From Microbacteriaceae bacterium VKM Ac-2855 (lineage in GTDB: Bacteria; Actinomycetota; Actinomycetes; Actinomycetales; Microbacteriaceae): a DNA stretch of 64,000 bases. The stretch covers positions 148,826 to 212,825 of the forward strand of contig JABMLG010000009.1 of NCBI GenBank assembly GCA_013204985.1, in the 5' to 3' direction. The first letter of the stretch is position 1. Each line of letters starts with the position of its first letter. Below are positions 46,420-56,188 of the stretch, piece by piece. The notes beneath the pieces are model-generated. The model was not told the DNA's origin and made no database searches. It worked only from the letters and a program-made list of their open reading frames with translations. A program made the translations under genes and the position numbers.

Positions 46420-47014
46420 GAACCCGGGTGGTCACGAACCGGCCCCGAACACGCCCGACACGGACGATTCACGCCAACCCGGGCCAGACCCGGGCCACGC
46501 CTACACTCCTGCGCCGAACCCGGGTGGTCATGAACCGGCCCCGAACACGCCCAACAGGGACGATTCACGCCAACCCGGGCCACGCCCACACCCACACCCC
46601 GGCCCCCAACCCGGGTGGTCACGAACCGCCCCCGAACCCGCCCAACAGGGACGATTCACGCCAACCCGGGCCACACCCACGCCCCGGCCCCGAACCCGGG
46701 TGGTCACGAACCGGCCCCGAACACGCCCGACACGGGCGGTTCACGCCAACCCGGGCCACACCCACACCCCGGCCCCAAACCCGGATGGTCACGAACCGCC
46801 CCCGAACACGCCCAACACGGACGATTCACGCCAACCCGGGCCACACCCACGCCCCGGCCCCGAACCCGGGTGGTCACGAACCGGCCCCGAACACGACCGA
46901 CAAGGACGATTCACGCCAACCCGGGCCACACCCACACCCCGGCCCCAAACCCGGGTGGTCACGAACCGGCCCCGAACACGCCCGACACGGGCGGTTCACG
47001 CCAACCCGGGCCAC
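46420..47014. repeat. Tandem array of seven palindromic units (85-95 bp)
   Basis: Units start at 46420, 46515, 46607, 46692, 46777, 46862 and 46947; the first two are 95 and 92 bp, the next four exactly 85 bp. Each holds CCCGGGTGGTCACGAACCG and CACGCCAACCCGGG as opposing arms of one imperfect palindrome, followed by a CAC/CCC-rich spacer. The spacer ending alternates (CACGCCCC in units 3 and 5, CACACCCC in units 4 and 6), so duplication also involved pairs. Units 4 and 7 are identical except the first base. All plus frames are free of stops, which creates spurious Pro/His/Arg frames. Confidence 0.95.
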
Positions 47015-47076
47015 CGCGACACCTTCTACCGGCAACCCCGTGCCCGGGGACGGCCGCGCAGGTCCACACTGGAGGG

Positions 47077-47934
47077 GTGGTCTCCCCCGTACTCGTCGTG
47101 CTCGACCTGGCCCCCGAACGCATCCGATTCGTGGACCCGGACGAACCGGTCGTGCGGGCCGACGAGATCGGCTACCTGCGGGGAGACGGCGTCTTCGAGA
47201 CGATCTCGGTGATCGACGGTCGCACGCACGGCCTCGCCGAGCATCTGGCACGGCTGCGCGCCAGCGCCGACGCCATCGGCCTTCGGGTCCCTCGCCCAGA
47301 GATGTGGGGGACGGCCGTCGCCGAGGCGATTACCGCCCACGACCCGCGACCCGAGCTCACGGTGCGGCTCAGTGCGGCCTACGGAACCGGGAGCGACGAC
47401 GTCCGGTGCCTCGTGCGCGTCGAGGCGACCGCCGACAATCGTCTTCTGCGTGCGAACGGGATCTCCGTCGTCGTGCTCGATCGCGGCTACGCGCGCGGCG
47501 CGACCGACGAGGCGCCGTGGCTGCTCGCTGGAGTCAAGTCGACCTCGGGTGCGATCACGCGGGCTGCGCTGCGAGAGGCTCGGCGTCACGACGCGGAGGA
47601 CGTGATCTGGCGCAGCAGCGACGGCTGGTTGCTCGAGGGAGCCACGTCTTCCCTCCTCGTCCTCAGCGAGGGCGTGCTGAGTACCCCGCACGGTGAAGCC
47701 GGCATCCTCGACGGCACAACCGTGACCCGCCTCCTCGACATCGGGGTGGCCTCGGGCCTCCGATCGGCACGGACGTGGCTTCGCGAGCCCGATCTGATCG
47801 CAGCGGACGCCGCGTGGCTGGTCTCGAGCACGCGTCGCGCGATCCCCATCCGGCATGTCGACGGCGTTCCCCTACCGATCGATCACGACCTCACCGAGGC
47901 GTTCGAGCGGGAGCTGATCCGGCCACCCCGCTGA
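47077..47934 (+). CDS. Class IV aminotransferase, aminodeoxychorismate lyase-like (second copy)
   Basis: A 285-residue fold-type IV PLP enzyme. EIGYLRGDGVFETISVIDGRTHGLAEHLARL is the N-terminal signature, the PLP lysine is in LAGVKSTSG and DGWLLEGATSSLLVL corresponds to the conserved EGxxSN region. WLVSSTRRAIPI is near the end. The GTG at 47077 directly follows GGAGGG; the frame continues through the repeat array by chance. It is a paralogue of pabC at 19689. Alternatives are branched-chain or D-amino acid transaminase. It converges on cofE. Confidence 0.88.
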   Translation: MVSPVLVVLDLAPERIRFVDPDEPVVRADEIGYLRGDGVFETISVIDGRTHGLAEHLARLRASADAIGLRVPRPEMWGTAVAEAITAHDPRPELTVRLSAAYGTGSDDVRCLVRVEATADNRLLRANGISVVVLDRGYARGATDEAPWLLAGVKSTSGAITRAALREARRHDAEDVIWRSSDGWLLEGATSSLLVLSEGVLSTPHGEAGILDGTTVTRLLDIGVASGLRSARTWLREPDLIAADAAWLVSSTRRAIPIRHVDGVPLPIDHDLTEAFERELIRPPR

Positions 47935-47949
47935 TCGACGGCTCCGGGC

Positions 47950-48738
47950 TCAGCGGTCGGCGCCCGCGCTACGACCCTCCGCGTAGCCTTCCGCGTACGC
48001 TTCCGCCGTGCCGAGCCGGAACATGTCCTCGGGTCCGGTGCGGGTCAGTGTCCGTGCACCCGGCGCGTCCAGATCGGCCACATAGTGGCCCAGCCCGCGC
48101 ACGACGGCGACGGGTCGGCCGCTGCTCTTGCCCTTGACCAGGTCGCCGAGCGCCGCGATCTCATCGGCCACCGCAGCCATCGTCACCACGAGCGGGCGAC
48201 CGTGCGCATCGGTTCCGCCGCGAAGATCGTCGACGACGCGGATGCCGGCGGCACCGATCGCGGCGTCGGTCTGACCGATCCGCCAGGGGCGGCCCAGCGT
48301 GTCGCTCACGATCACGCCGATCCGTGCCCCCAACCGGTCGCGCAGTCCTGCACAGAGCGCCCGGGCCGAGGCGTCCGGATCCAGAGGCAGCAGCAGCACG
48401 GTTCCCTCGTCGACATTGCTGGCATCCACTCCAGCTGCCGCCGCCACGATGCCGAGCCTGTTCTCAACGATCCGAGTGACACCACCGGGGTGAACGCGGG
48501 TGGCGACGACCCGCACGGTCTCCGCGGTGATGGCATCTTCGCGGTCCGCCGCCGCGACGACACGTCCCTCCGCCTTCGAGACGATCTTGCTGGTGACGAC
48601 GAGGACGTCGCCGTCTACCGGCCGATCGTCGAGATCGGCGAGATCGATCGCCGCGAGGACGAGCGTGAGCAGGTCATCCCCACTGCGCACCTCGGGAATC
48701 CCGTCGAGAGCCCACGCCTGCACACGCTGCCGCGCCAC
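47950..48738 (-). CDS. cofE: Coenzyme F420-0:L-glutamate ligase
   Basis: A 262-residue CofE-like enzyme that adds gamma-linked glutamate to coenzyme F420-0. [73 protein letters not shown] and [14 protein letters not shown] are family motifs. It lacks the C-terminal nitroreductase domain of mycobacterial FbiB. GTG start, 6 nt after coaD. No other F420 gene lies in the window. Confidence 0.92.
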   Translation of the reverse strand: MARQRVQAWALDGIPEVRSGDDLLTLVLAAIDLADLDDRPVDGDVLVVTSKIVSKAEGRVVAAADREDAITAETVRVVATRVHPGGVTRIVENRLGIVAAAAGVDASNVDEGTVLLLPLDPDASARALCAGLRDRLGARIGVIVSDTLGRPWRIGQTDAAIGAAGIRVVDDLRGGTDAHGRPLVVTMAAVADEIAALGDLVKGKSSGRPVAVVRGLGHYVADLDAPGARTLTRTGPEDMFRLGTAEAYAEGYAEGRSAGADR

Positions 48739-48744
48739 GACGGC

Positions 48745-49227
48745 TCAGCCCTCCTGCAGGAAGCGGGCGACCACCGGCGGAACGTAGGGAGCGATGTCGC
48801 CACCGAGTCCCGCGACCTGGCGCACCAACGAGCTCGACACATGGGCGTGCGCGGGTTCCGGCAGGAGGAAGACGGTTTCGACGCCGGCCAGGTTGCGATT
48901 CACGATCGCCATCGGTGTCTCGTAGGCCACGTCGACCTGCGAGCGAATGCCCTTCACCAGGATGCTCGCGCCGACATCGGTGCAGTAGTCCACGAGCAGG
49001 CCCATGCTCCACGAGGCGACGACGATCCGACCCTCGATGCCCGCCTCCGCCACGGCCTTCTCGATCAGCGAAACCCGCTGCGTGATCGGCAGCAAGGCGT
49101 TCTTCCCCGGATTGTGCACCACGACCACGTGCAACTCGTCGACCAGATGGGCAGCACGCTCGATCACATCGAGGTGACCGAGGGTGACGGGGTCGAACGA
49201 GCCAGGGACCACGGCGATTCGATGCAT
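48745..49227 (-). CDS. coaD: Pantetheine-phosphate adenylyltransferase
   Basis: A 160-residue enzyme for the penultimate step of coenzyme A synthesis (4'-phosphopantetheine plus ATP to dephospho-CoA). [15 protein letters not shown] has the HxGH-like nucleotide motif, followed by [20 protein letters not shown] and [15 protein letters not shown]. The length is normal. The ATG at 49227 lies 7 nt after TAGGGT, with GGAGGAC between, so either leaderless or Shine-Dalgarno initiation is possible. Confidence 0.96.
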   Translation of the reverse strand: MHRIAVVPGSFDPVTLGHLDVIERAAHLVDELHVVVVHNPGKNALLPITQRVSLIEKAVAEAGIEGRIVVASWSMGLLVDYCTDVGASILVKGIRSQVDVAYETPMAIVNRNLAGVETVFLLPEPAHAHVSSSLVRQVAGLGGDIAPYVPPVVARFLQEG

Positions 49228-49234
49228 GTCCTCC

Positions 49235-49240
49235 ACCCTA
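49235..49240 (-). promoter_or_regulatory. Predicted -10 box (TAGGGT) of coaD-cofE
   Basis: TAGGGT on the minus strand ends 7 nt before the coaD ATG. Confidence 0.45.
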
Positions 49241-49318
49241 GAGCGGTGAGCCGATCCGGCTGATCGATTCACCTGCCGCTCGACGGATGATCGCGTGCAG
49301 CAGAGCTCGACCGGCGGT

Positions 49319-49798
49319 TCAGGCCAGTGCTTCGCCGCGATAGGCGGTCCGGAAACGCGAGTCGATCCGCACGGCGTCGAAGACCGAGAAGATGCTGCTC
49401 GCGATCCGATCGCCGAATCGGAAGGCCACGATCTCGTAGCCGTCCTCGATGGCGTGCCGGGCCGGCTCCCGCGCACCATCGAAGGTGATCGCGATGTCGC
49501 TCCACGCGATCGATCGGGTACGCATCGGTGCGTCACTGCGGGCACGTTCGGCATCCAGGTGCGCCTCGACGACGGACTCGAGGCGCATCGCGGTCTCTTG
49601 AACCGTGGTTCTGACGGAACCGTCTGCCAACCGTGTCTCGGAACGGAGTCGGTACCGCGCTTCGCACCAACCAGGACGCTCCGTGCGACCCCAGGTGAAG
49701 CGCGCGACCGGATGCAGGAACGGCTGCGCGATCAGCCCGGCGAGGGGACCGAATTGCGCGTGCCCCGCGATCGGCACGGGCGGCTGCAACGTCTGCAT
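49319..49798 (-). CDS. Hypothetical protein
   Basis: A 159-residue protein I do not recognise. It has no signal peptide or membrane helix. It is rich in charged residues, with [41 protein letters not shown] suggesting antiparallel beta strands. The ATG lies 6 nt after CAATGT, a weak match to the -10 pattern used nearby. Overlapping frames on the other strand are less plausible. It is divergent from the next membrane protein. Confidence 0.55.
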   Translation of the reverse strand: MQTLQPPVPIAGHAQFGPLAGLIAQPFLHPVARFTWGRTERPGWCEARYRLRSETRLADGSVRTTVQETAMRLESVVEAHLDAERARSDAPMRTRSIAWSDIAITFDGAREPARHAIEDGYEIVAFRFGDRIASSIFSVFDAVRIDSRFRTAYRGEALA

Positions 49799-49941
49799 CC
49801 CACCACATTGGGGCCGCGCCGGGTACGAGGCAAGTACTGGACACCCTGTCGAGCGTCGGGCATTAGGGCGACGACATCGAATCCCCCTCCGTTCATCGGA
49901 TGCGGGTAGCGCTGCGAGAACGGATCGCCGACGATGAAGGC

Positions 49942-50436
49942 ATGAGCGCGCATGGAGACGACGATCGGCCGGTTGTCCGAGCGCTCGGTCGCGGATGCGT
50001 CGCCGTCGCCATCGCGGTGAGTCTCGCCTCGGTCATCGCCTCCGTCATGGGCTACGAACTCGCGGCCCTCGCCCTGATCGTGACGCTCGTCGTCTTCACG
50101 ACGGGGATCGGGCTCTTGGCGCTCGCCGGCCCGACGCGGAGGGCATCTCCGACCCTGCCGCGGTGGACCCCGCTCACCTTCGGCCTGATTGCTGCGGCAT
50201 CCGGGATCGCGGTGCCCGTCCTGTACGCCGCGGGAATGGCCTACGGTGCGTCGTGGCTGGAGTGGGACCCGGAACTCGGAAGCTACATCGACAATGAGCG
50301 CCCGGGCGGCTTCCTCGTGATCATCGCAGCTCTGACACTGAGCATCGTCGCAACCGCCGCCGCCATCACCTCGGCGGTCGCCGCGGTTCTCGGTCTCGCC
50401 CGGCACAACCGCGTGCGCACCGCGTCGAACGGCTGA
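49942..50436 (+). CDS. Hypothetical membrane protein
   Basis: A 164-residue protein with four predicted helices: GCVAVAIAVSLASVIASVMGY (about 18-38), LAALALIVTLVVFTTGIGLLALAG, TPLTFGLIAAASGIAVPVLYAAGMAYG and GGFLVIIAALTLSIVATAAAITSAVAAVLGL. A short acidic loop (EWDPELGSYIDNER) separates the last two. No family recognised. I chose the ATG at 49942, preceded by GAAGG; a longer form starts at 49900. It converges on recG with a 6-nt gap. Confidence 0.7.
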   Translation: MSAHGDDDRPVVRALGRGCVAVAIAVSLASVIASVMGYELAALALIVTLVVFTTGIGLLALAGPTRRASPTLPRWTPLTFGLIAAASGIAVPVLYAAGMAYGASWLEWDPELGSYIDNERPGGFLVIIAALTLSIVATAAAITSAVAAVLGLARHNRVRTASNG

Positions 50437-50442
50437 CGCGAC

Positions 50443-52650
50443 TCAGGACTTGGCGAGGAATTCGCGGTCGCGCTCGCGCACCCGACGGCCGAGCGCGGCC
50501 CGGAGCCGAGGATGGCCGGCCAGCGACGGATCGTCGTCGAGGAGCACGGAGGCGATCGCGCGCGCTTGGGCGATCAGCTCGGCATCCTGAACCACCCGCA
50601 GGAGGCGCAGCGACGAGCGTCCGCCCGATTGCGAGAGCCCGAGGACGTCGCCCTCGCGCCGGAGTTCGAGGTCGACCTGAGCCAGCTCGAATCCGTCGAG
50701 TGTCGCCGCGACCGCCTCCACGCGCTCGCGCGCCAGCGACCCCTGGGCGGCCGCGGTGACGAACAGGCACACGCCGGCGACCCCGCCCCGCCCGATGCGC
50801 CCGCGCAGCTGGTGCAGCTGGGAGACGCCGAAGCGCTCGGCGTCCATGATGATCATCATGGAGGCGTTCGGCACGTCGACTCCCACCTCGATCACGGTGG
50901 TCGAGACCAGGATGTCGATCTCTCCGCGCGAGAACGCCCGCATCGTCGCGTCCTTCTCGTCGGAGCTCATCCGCCCGTGCAGCACGGCGGACCGGTAGCG
51001 CTTCAGCAGCGGATGCCCGCGCACGCCCGAAATGGTCGCGGCCACGGTGGTCAGCGGCCGCGGCTTCTCGCCCTCGTCACTCGTCGGCGCCGACCCGTCC
51101 GCATCCTCCCCCTCGGTGTCGCTCGGCTCGATCGCCGGAGCCACGATGTAGACCTGGTGCCCCTTGTCGATCTCCTCGGCCGCACGCTGCCACGCCCGAA
51201 CGATGAGGCCACCGCTATCGGCAAGGCCGACCACGAAACTCGAGATGCCGGGACGGCCCGCCGGCAGTTCGCGGATGGTCGACGTATCGAGATCACCGAA
51301 GACCGTCATTGCGACGGTGCGCGGGATCGGCGTCGCGGTCAGCACCATCACGTGAGGCGGCGTCGCGCCCTTGCGCCGCAACGTCTCCCGCTGATCGACG
51401 CCGAAGCGGTGCTGCTCATCGATGACCACCAGGCCCAGATCGAAGAACGTCACGGAGTCACCGAGCAGTGCATGAGTGCCGACCACGATCTTCGCGTGGC
51501 CCGAGACGATCCGCAGCAGTGCCGATCGCCGCTCGGCCGCGCCGAGACCACCGGTGAGCAGGGTCGGAACCAGTTCGGCCGACAGCTGCGGGCCGAGCGT
51601 GGCGACGATCGAGCGCAGGTGCTGAGCGGCGAGAACTTCCGTCGGCGCGAGCAGAGCGGCCTGTCCACCGCTCTCGGCGACCGTGAGCATCGCGCGCAGG
51701 GCGACGAGTGTCTTACCCGAACCGACCTCTCCCTGCACGAGACGGCTCATCGGTGAGGATCCGCCGATGTCAGACGCGATCTCGTCACCGACACGGCTCT
51801 GATCGCCCGTCAGGGTGAAGGCGAGCGCGTCGTCGAAGCGCGCGAGCAGCCCGCCCGGCTGCGCGATCCGCGGGGTCGAGACGAGACTGCGGAGCTCGAC
51901 CCGTCGCTCGAGCAGCGCGAGTTGGAGCAGGAACGCCTCGTGGAAAGTGAGCGTCTCCTTCGCCACCCGTTCGTCGCCATCGTGAGCCGGGCGGTGGATC
52001 AGCTCGAGCGCGGCGCGCAGATCCATCAGCCCGAGCCGGTTGCGGATGGCGTCGGGCATCGGGTCGGGCACGGCTCCCAGACCATCGAGCACGACGCCCA
52101 TCGCCGCCTGGATCTGCCAACTCGCGATCGTGTTGGTCGCCGGGTAGATGGGGATCGGGTGCTCCGCCCAGTCCTTCGCCAAGGCGGCGGCGTCACTGGA
52201 CCGGTCGGTCGACTCCGCCGATGCGTCGTGGTCGAAGAGCTTGTACACGGGATGCGCCAACTGCAGCTGGTTCCGGAACGAGGACACCTTTCCCGCGAAG
52301 ATGCCGCGCGCACCGCGATGCAGCTCGTTCATCCGCCACTTCTGATTGAAGAAGGTCAGGGAGACTTCGCCGGAGCCGTCCGAGATGATCACCTCGAGGA
52401 TGTCGCCGCGGCGGGCCTTCATCTCTCGTCTCGTCACCGAAAGCACTTCGGCGACGATCGTGACGTCTTCGCCGAGGGGCAGGCGGGAGAGGTCTGTCAA
52501 CTCGCCCCGGCGTGCGTAGCGCCGGGGGTAGTGGCCGAGGAACTCGCCGACCGTTTCGTACCCGAACGCCTTGGTGATCACGGAGGCCGTGCGAGAACCG
52601 ATCAGCGGCGCGAGTTTGGCGTCGAGCGGATCGGGGAGTTCGGCTGTCAC
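50443..52650 (-). CDS. recG: ATP-dependent DNA helicase RecG
   Basis: A 735-residue branched-DNA helicase that rescues stalled forks. The N-terminal wedge/OB domain has EVISDGSGEVSLTFFNQKWR; helicase motif I is QGEVGSGKTLVALRAML, the DEAH-type box is VVIDEQHRFGVDQR, and motifs V-VI include STTVIEVGVDVPNASMMIIMDAERFG and QLHQLRGRIGRG. Complete. GTG start 6 nt after a consensus TATGAT, predicting a leaderless mRNA whose promoter overlaps the upstream gene's end. Confidence 0.97.
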   Translation of the reverse strand: MTAELPDPLDAKLAPLIGSRTASVITKAFGYETVGEFLGHYPRRYARRGELTDLSRLPLGEDVTIVAEVLSVTRREMKARRGDILEVIISDGSGEVSLTFFNQKWRMNELHRGARGIFAGKVSSFRNQLQLAHPVYKLFDHDASAESTDRSSDAAALAKDWAEHPIPIYPATNTIASWQIQAAMGVVLDGLGAVPDPMPDAIRNRLGLMDLRAALELIHRPAHDGDERVAKETLTFHEAFLLQLALLERRVELRSLVSTPRIAQPGGLLARFDDALAFTLTGDQSRVGDEIASDIGGSSPMSRLVQGEVGSGKTLVALRAMLTVAESGGQAALLAPTEVLAAQHLRSIVATLGPQLSAELVPTLLTGGLGAAERRSALLRIVSGHAKIVVGTHALLGDSVTFFDLGLVVIDEQHRFGVDQRETLRRKGATPPHVMVLTATPIPRTVAMTVFGDLDTSTIRELPAGRPGISSFVVGLADSGGLIVRAWQRAAEEIDKGHQVYIVAPAIEPSDTEGEDADGSAPTSDEGEKPRPLTTVAATISGVRGHPLLKRYRSAVLHGRMSSDEKDATMRAFSRGEIDILVSTTVIEVGVDVPNASMMIIMDAERFGVSQLHQLRGRIGRGGVAGVCLFVTAAAQGSLARERVEAVAATLDGFELAQVDLELRREGDVLGLSQSGGRSSLRLLRVVQDAELIAQARAIASVLLDDDPSLAGHPRLRAALGRRVRERDREFLAKS

Positions 52651-52656
52651 CTAGCG

Positions 52657-52662
52657 ATCATA
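52657..52662 (-). promoter_or_regulatory. Predicted -10 box (TATGAT) of recG, overlapping a stop codon
   Basis: TATGAT on the minus strand includes the TGA stop of the transglutaminase gene and ends 6 nt before the recG GTG. It is the best -10 match in the window. Confidence 0.6.
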
Positions 52663-54916
52663 ATTCGGCCCGCCGCGCTCGAACCGCGACGCCGACGAAG
52701 GAGCGCGGCAAGACGGTGCCGAATAGTCGCGCGATCGGCGTCGTCGTCGCTCGCAGGGCGGCGACGAGCGGCTCACGCCGATCCCATGCGAATCCCGCAC
52801 CGCTCGCGTTCGCGTACCGTTCGCGCTCCACCGCCTCGCGCAGCGCGGCCAACCCGACCGCCGGTGCCGCGCCCGCGCCACGCGCCATCGCGGCTGCGAG
52901 CACCGCTTCGATCGCTCGAGGTGTTTCGCCGTCGTCGATGGGTACTCCGACATCGCGCGCGACGGCGACGACCTCCTCCCAGACAGCCTCGGCCGAACCC
53001 GTCGCCGCCCGGCGACGCCGTGCCGCTCGTTGGGCGGTTCGAATGAGACTCGGCATCAACAACAGCACAACAGCCGCGAGCAACCAGAACAGCGGAACCG
53101 GGAGAGTCGATCCGCTCGACGCGGTCGCGGCGGTCGTCGACGTCGAGGCCGCGGTGGGTGTCGCCGAGACGGGCGCCGCCGGGTCCGAGGACTGCTCGGG
53201 GGCGCTCGTCTCGGCGCCGGGCGCCGTGGCAGCCGACGTCGACGTGCTCGAGGGCAGGGTGTACGCCGCGGGCGCGCCGCGGCTGGGGGTGGGCTCGAAC
53301 GGCAACCAGCCCACGCCCGCGAAGTAGAGCTCGGGCCACGCGTGCAGATCGGAGGATGACACGCGGAAACGCGAGGTGTCCGAGCCGCTGGAGGGAATGT
53401 TCGTCCCGGGCTGGTAGCCCATCGCCAGACGCGAGGGGATGCCGAGCTGACGGGCCATCACGGCCATGGCGGAGGCGTAGTGCACGCAATAGCCGGCCTT
53501 GACCTCGAGGAACGCGGCGAGCACCCCGACCCCGTCGCCGTCGTAGCCCTCCTCGGCCGGAGTGTCCTCCGAGTAAGTGAACTCGGCGGATCGGAAGTAG
53601 GCCTGTAGCGCTCGAGCGCGGTCATACGGGGTCTGCGCATCCGCCGCGACGGTCTCAGCGGTCTGTCGCACGATCGGGGGGACATCATCCGGAAGAGCCA
53701 GGTAACGCTCGAAACCGGCACCGACGGGGTCGGCGTCGGCGAGCTGGGCGTCGCTCGGGGCGAGCACCAGCGCATCGGCGGTGTAGTCGTCACCGAGGCG
53801 AGTGGTGCCCGGCGAGCTGACGGAACCGTCCTCCGACGAGGCGCGCCAGGCCGAGGAGATTCCGTCGACGGCCTCCAGCGGGTACGGTACCGGCAGCCAT
53901 CGGCTGCGCAGGGTGTCGATCTCGACCGTGACCGGCTGCACCGTCCGCTCGACGGCTGCACTCAGCCCATCCGGCGGCTCGATGGCGTCGAGCCCGACCG
54001 AGTCGCCGCTGCCGGGGTCGGTTGGAGCCCAGTTCTCTCCGTCGAAGTCGGCGATGCTCAGCACCCGGAGGTAGACCGGCGTGCTGATCGCTGTCGAGTA
54101 CTCCAGCACCGTCACGGCATTGGGGCGGCGCAGGTCGTCACCGAGCGCCACGACCGGGTCGATGCTGCCGTTGAATAAGGTTCCGGACACGCCGGAGGAG
54201 AACGGCGAGCGTGCATAGCCGGGAGCCGCGCTGGCGAAGCCCGCCGCGACGACGACCACAACGGCCACGATGGCCGCCGCTGGCGCCTTCGCCGTGCGGA
54301 TGCGCGCCCGCGACCGGCGCCGCAGCGCCGCCGCCCCGGCGAGGACCATCGCGTACCCGATCGTCGTGATCACCAGCGCAGACCACGAGACATCGCTCGG
54401 ATCGATCACCACGGGCACCGCGAGCAGCGCGAGCAGAAGTACCCCGGTGGATGCGGGCACCCGCACGGTGAAGGCGAAGACATCGGCGAGCCAGGCGAGA
54501 ACCAGCGCACCCCCGACGAGGAGGAAGGCGATCCCGTTGTCCGCGATCGCCGGCAGCCCCTGACTCGCGATGGATGCGAGTCCGTCTTGCGCCACGAGCG
54601 CCGCTTCATCCAGCGACCCCGTGGTGGGAATCAGCAGCAGCAACGCGGCACCGGGCAGATACAGAACGGTTATCGTCGCCACCGTGGCGGCGAACCCGAG
54701 CAGCGGCGGCAGCACCGGATGCGCGCGCGGCGCTCGTGCCAGAGCCGGGATCCCGAGAACGACGGCCGACGCCAGGGCGATGGTGATCAGCCAGTCCGTG
54801 CCCACCAGCAGCCGGCCGACTCCGGATGCGGAGCCGACCATGGCGATCCAAAGCCCCGCGCTGATCGTCCAAGAACCGGCCCGCGGATCGAAGTCGGACG
54901 AAACCGCGGCGCTCAT
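52658..54916 (-). CDS. Transglutaminase-like membrane protein (TgpA type)
   Basis: A 752-residue protein with about six N-terminal helices (20-230), an extracytoplasmic region with a transglutaminase core (Cys477 in KAGYCVHYASAMAV, His525 in DLHAWPELYF, with acidic Glu529), a Thr/Ser/Pro linker, a further helix near 620 and a cytoplasmic DUF4129-like tail. Family role: peptide crosslinking or proteolysis at the envelope, not established for actinobacteria. Its ATG overlaps the DUF58 stop by 4 nt in a MoxR-DUF58-transglutaminase operon. Confidence 0.92.
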   Translation of the reverse strand: MSAAVSSDFDPRAGSWTISAGLWIAMVGSASGVGRLLVGTDWLITIALASAVVLGIPALARAPRAHPVLPPLLGFAATVATITVLYLPGAALLLLIPTTGSLDEAALVAQDGLASIASQGLPAIADNGIAFLLVGGALVLAWLADVFAFTVRVPASTGVLLLALLAVPVVIDPSDVSWSALVITTIGYAMVLAGAAALRRRSRARIRTAKAPAAAIVAVVVVVAAGFASAAPGYARSPFSSGVSGTLFNGSIDPVVALGDDLRRPNAVTVLEYSTAISTPVYLRVLSIADFDGENWAPTDPGSGDSVGLDAIEPPDGLSAAVERTVQPVTVEIDTLRSRWLPVPYPLEAVDGISSAWRASSEDGSVSSPGTTRLGDDYTADALVLAPSDAQLADADPVGAGFERYLALPDDVPPIVRQTAETVAADAQTPYDRARALQAYFRSAEFTYSEDTPAEEGYDGDGVGVLAAFLEVKAGYCVHYASAMAVMARQLGIPSRLAMGYQPGTNIPSSGSDTSRFRVSSSDLHAWPELYFAGVGWLPFEPTPSRGAPAAYTLPSSTSTSAATAPGAETSAPEQSSDPAAPVSATPTAASTSTTAATASSGSTLPVPLFWLLAAVVLLLMPSLIRTAQRAARRRRAATGSAEAVWEEVVAVARDVGVPIDDGETPRAIEAVLAAAMARGAGAAPAVGLAALREAVERERYANASGAGFAWDRREPLVAALRATTTPIARLFGTVLPRSFVGVAVRARRAEL

Positions 54917-56187
54917 CCGAGCACCCGCATCGCCAGCGCCATCGACCACGCGTCATCGACCGGTGTGCCTTCGTCGACGACGACGACGTACCAACCGAGC
55001 GCGCTCAGCGCGGACGTCTCGGCTCGACGATCGCCGAGCACGAACGCGATCGCCGGGCGGGCGAGGACGGCCACGGAGCCGAGCGCGGTGAGGTCCCTCT
55101 CGGTGAGGTGGGCGAGGATCGCGATGACGGGGCGACCTCCGCCCGCATCGCGCACTTCGTCAGCGATCCGAGCCGGGGCGTCGATCTCGTAGCCGGATCC
55201 GAGCGGACGCACGCGGGCGAGGTGCAGCAGCACGTCGTGGGCGTACTCGATCTCGTCGCTCACGCGTCCGGGGTCGGTGCGCGTGTTCGCCGTCTCGACC
55301 AGGTGCGTCTCGAAACCGCGCTCGATCAGGTGCACCGCGAGGGACGCAGCCATCGAGACCGCCCACTCGAGATCGTCGCCGTCGTCTCCGAGTCGGTCGG
55401 ACCGCGTCTCCAGCAGCACCCAGGCGTGCGGATCCGTGTTCTGCTCGTCCTGGCGCACCTTCAACTCGCCGGTTCGTGCGCTGGCGCGCCAGTGAACTCG
55501 GCGCATCGCGTCGCCCGGTCGATAGTCCCGAGGGATCACGTCGTCCGCACCGGCACCGGCCATAGGATGCGCGACCGGGCTGGATCCTCCGACGCCGTAG
55601 GCGTCGAGCACGTCGCTCTCGAGCGGCACCGTTCGTGGGGTCACGACGAACGGCTGCGCGTCGCCGACGTCGCTGATCCGCTCGGCGAGGCCCAGCACGT
55701 CAACGCGCCGCAACCGGAGCGGACCGAGACGATGCACCCCCCGGCGACGTGCCGGGAGATGGTAGCGAGCGAGGACACGACTTCCGGTGCCGCCCGACGC
55801 GGCGAGCCCCGGAACGACGAAGCGCCCCTCCGCGACCGGCTCGTCCACCGCGCCGTCGGTCTCGGCACGGCTGAGCACATCGTCCGCGGCGAGTTCGGAA
55901 CGCAACGCCGCTCCCCGATTCTGCAGCGTCACCGACACCGTCGCGACATCGCCGACGGCGACGACCCTCGGTTCGAAGGCGCGCTGCACGGTCAGTCTGA
56001 TCGGGGAGAGCACGAGCGACACGCACGATCCCAGCGGGAGTCCGAGCAGCACGAACGCGACGAAGAGCAGTTCGCGGACCGCGATGGCGGGAGCGACGAG
56101 CAAAGCGACCACTCCCAGCAGAAGCATCGTCCAGCCGCGCGCGGTCGGTGCTACTCCGCGGATGCGGATCCGGTGCAGCAGTCGCAC
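54913..56187 (-). CDS. DUF58 domain-containing protein
   Basis: A 424-residue protein with two N-terminal helices (GWTMLLLGVVALLVAPAIAVRELLFVAFVLLGLPLG, about 17-52) and a C-terminal DUF58, von Willebrand A-like domain with VIPRDYRPGDAMRRVHWRASARTGELKVRQDE. Such proteins are partners of MoxR ATPases. The GTG start lies 1 nt after the moxR stop, and the frame extends upstream only within moxR. It is the middle gene of the operon. Confidence 0.92.
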   Translation of the reverse strand: MRLLHRIRIRGVAPTARGWTMLLLGVVALLVAPAIAVRELLFVAFVLLGLPLGSCVSLVLSPIRLTVQRAFEPRVVAVGDVATVSVTLQNRGAALRSELAADDVLSRAETDGAVDEPVAEGRFVVPGLAASGGTGSRVLARYHLPARRRGVHRLGPLRLRRVDVLGLAERISDVGDAQPFVVTPRTVPLESDVLDAYGVGGSSPVAHPMAGAGADDVIPRDYRPGDAMRRVHWRASARTGELKVRQDEQNTDPHAWVLLETRSDRLGDDGDDLEWAVSMAASLAVHLIERGFETHLVETANTRTDPGRVSDEIEYAHDVLLHLARVRPLGSGYEIDAPARIADEVRDAGGGRPVIAILAHLTERDLTALGSVAVLARPAIAFVLGDRRAETSALSALGWYVVVVDEGTPVDDAWSMALAMRVLG

Positions 56188-56188
56188 C

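Noticed and set aside
46420..47014. Tandem array as a CRISPR
   Set aside because: The units are contiguous near-identical 85-bp blocks with no unique spacers of constant size, and there are no cas genes nearby.
46364..47076. Proline/histidine/arginine-rich repeat protein encoded by the array
   Set aside because: All three plus frames are open because the repeat lacks stop triplets. The 85-bp period shifts frame each unit and no start with a binding site exists. The real aminotransferase begins at 47077.
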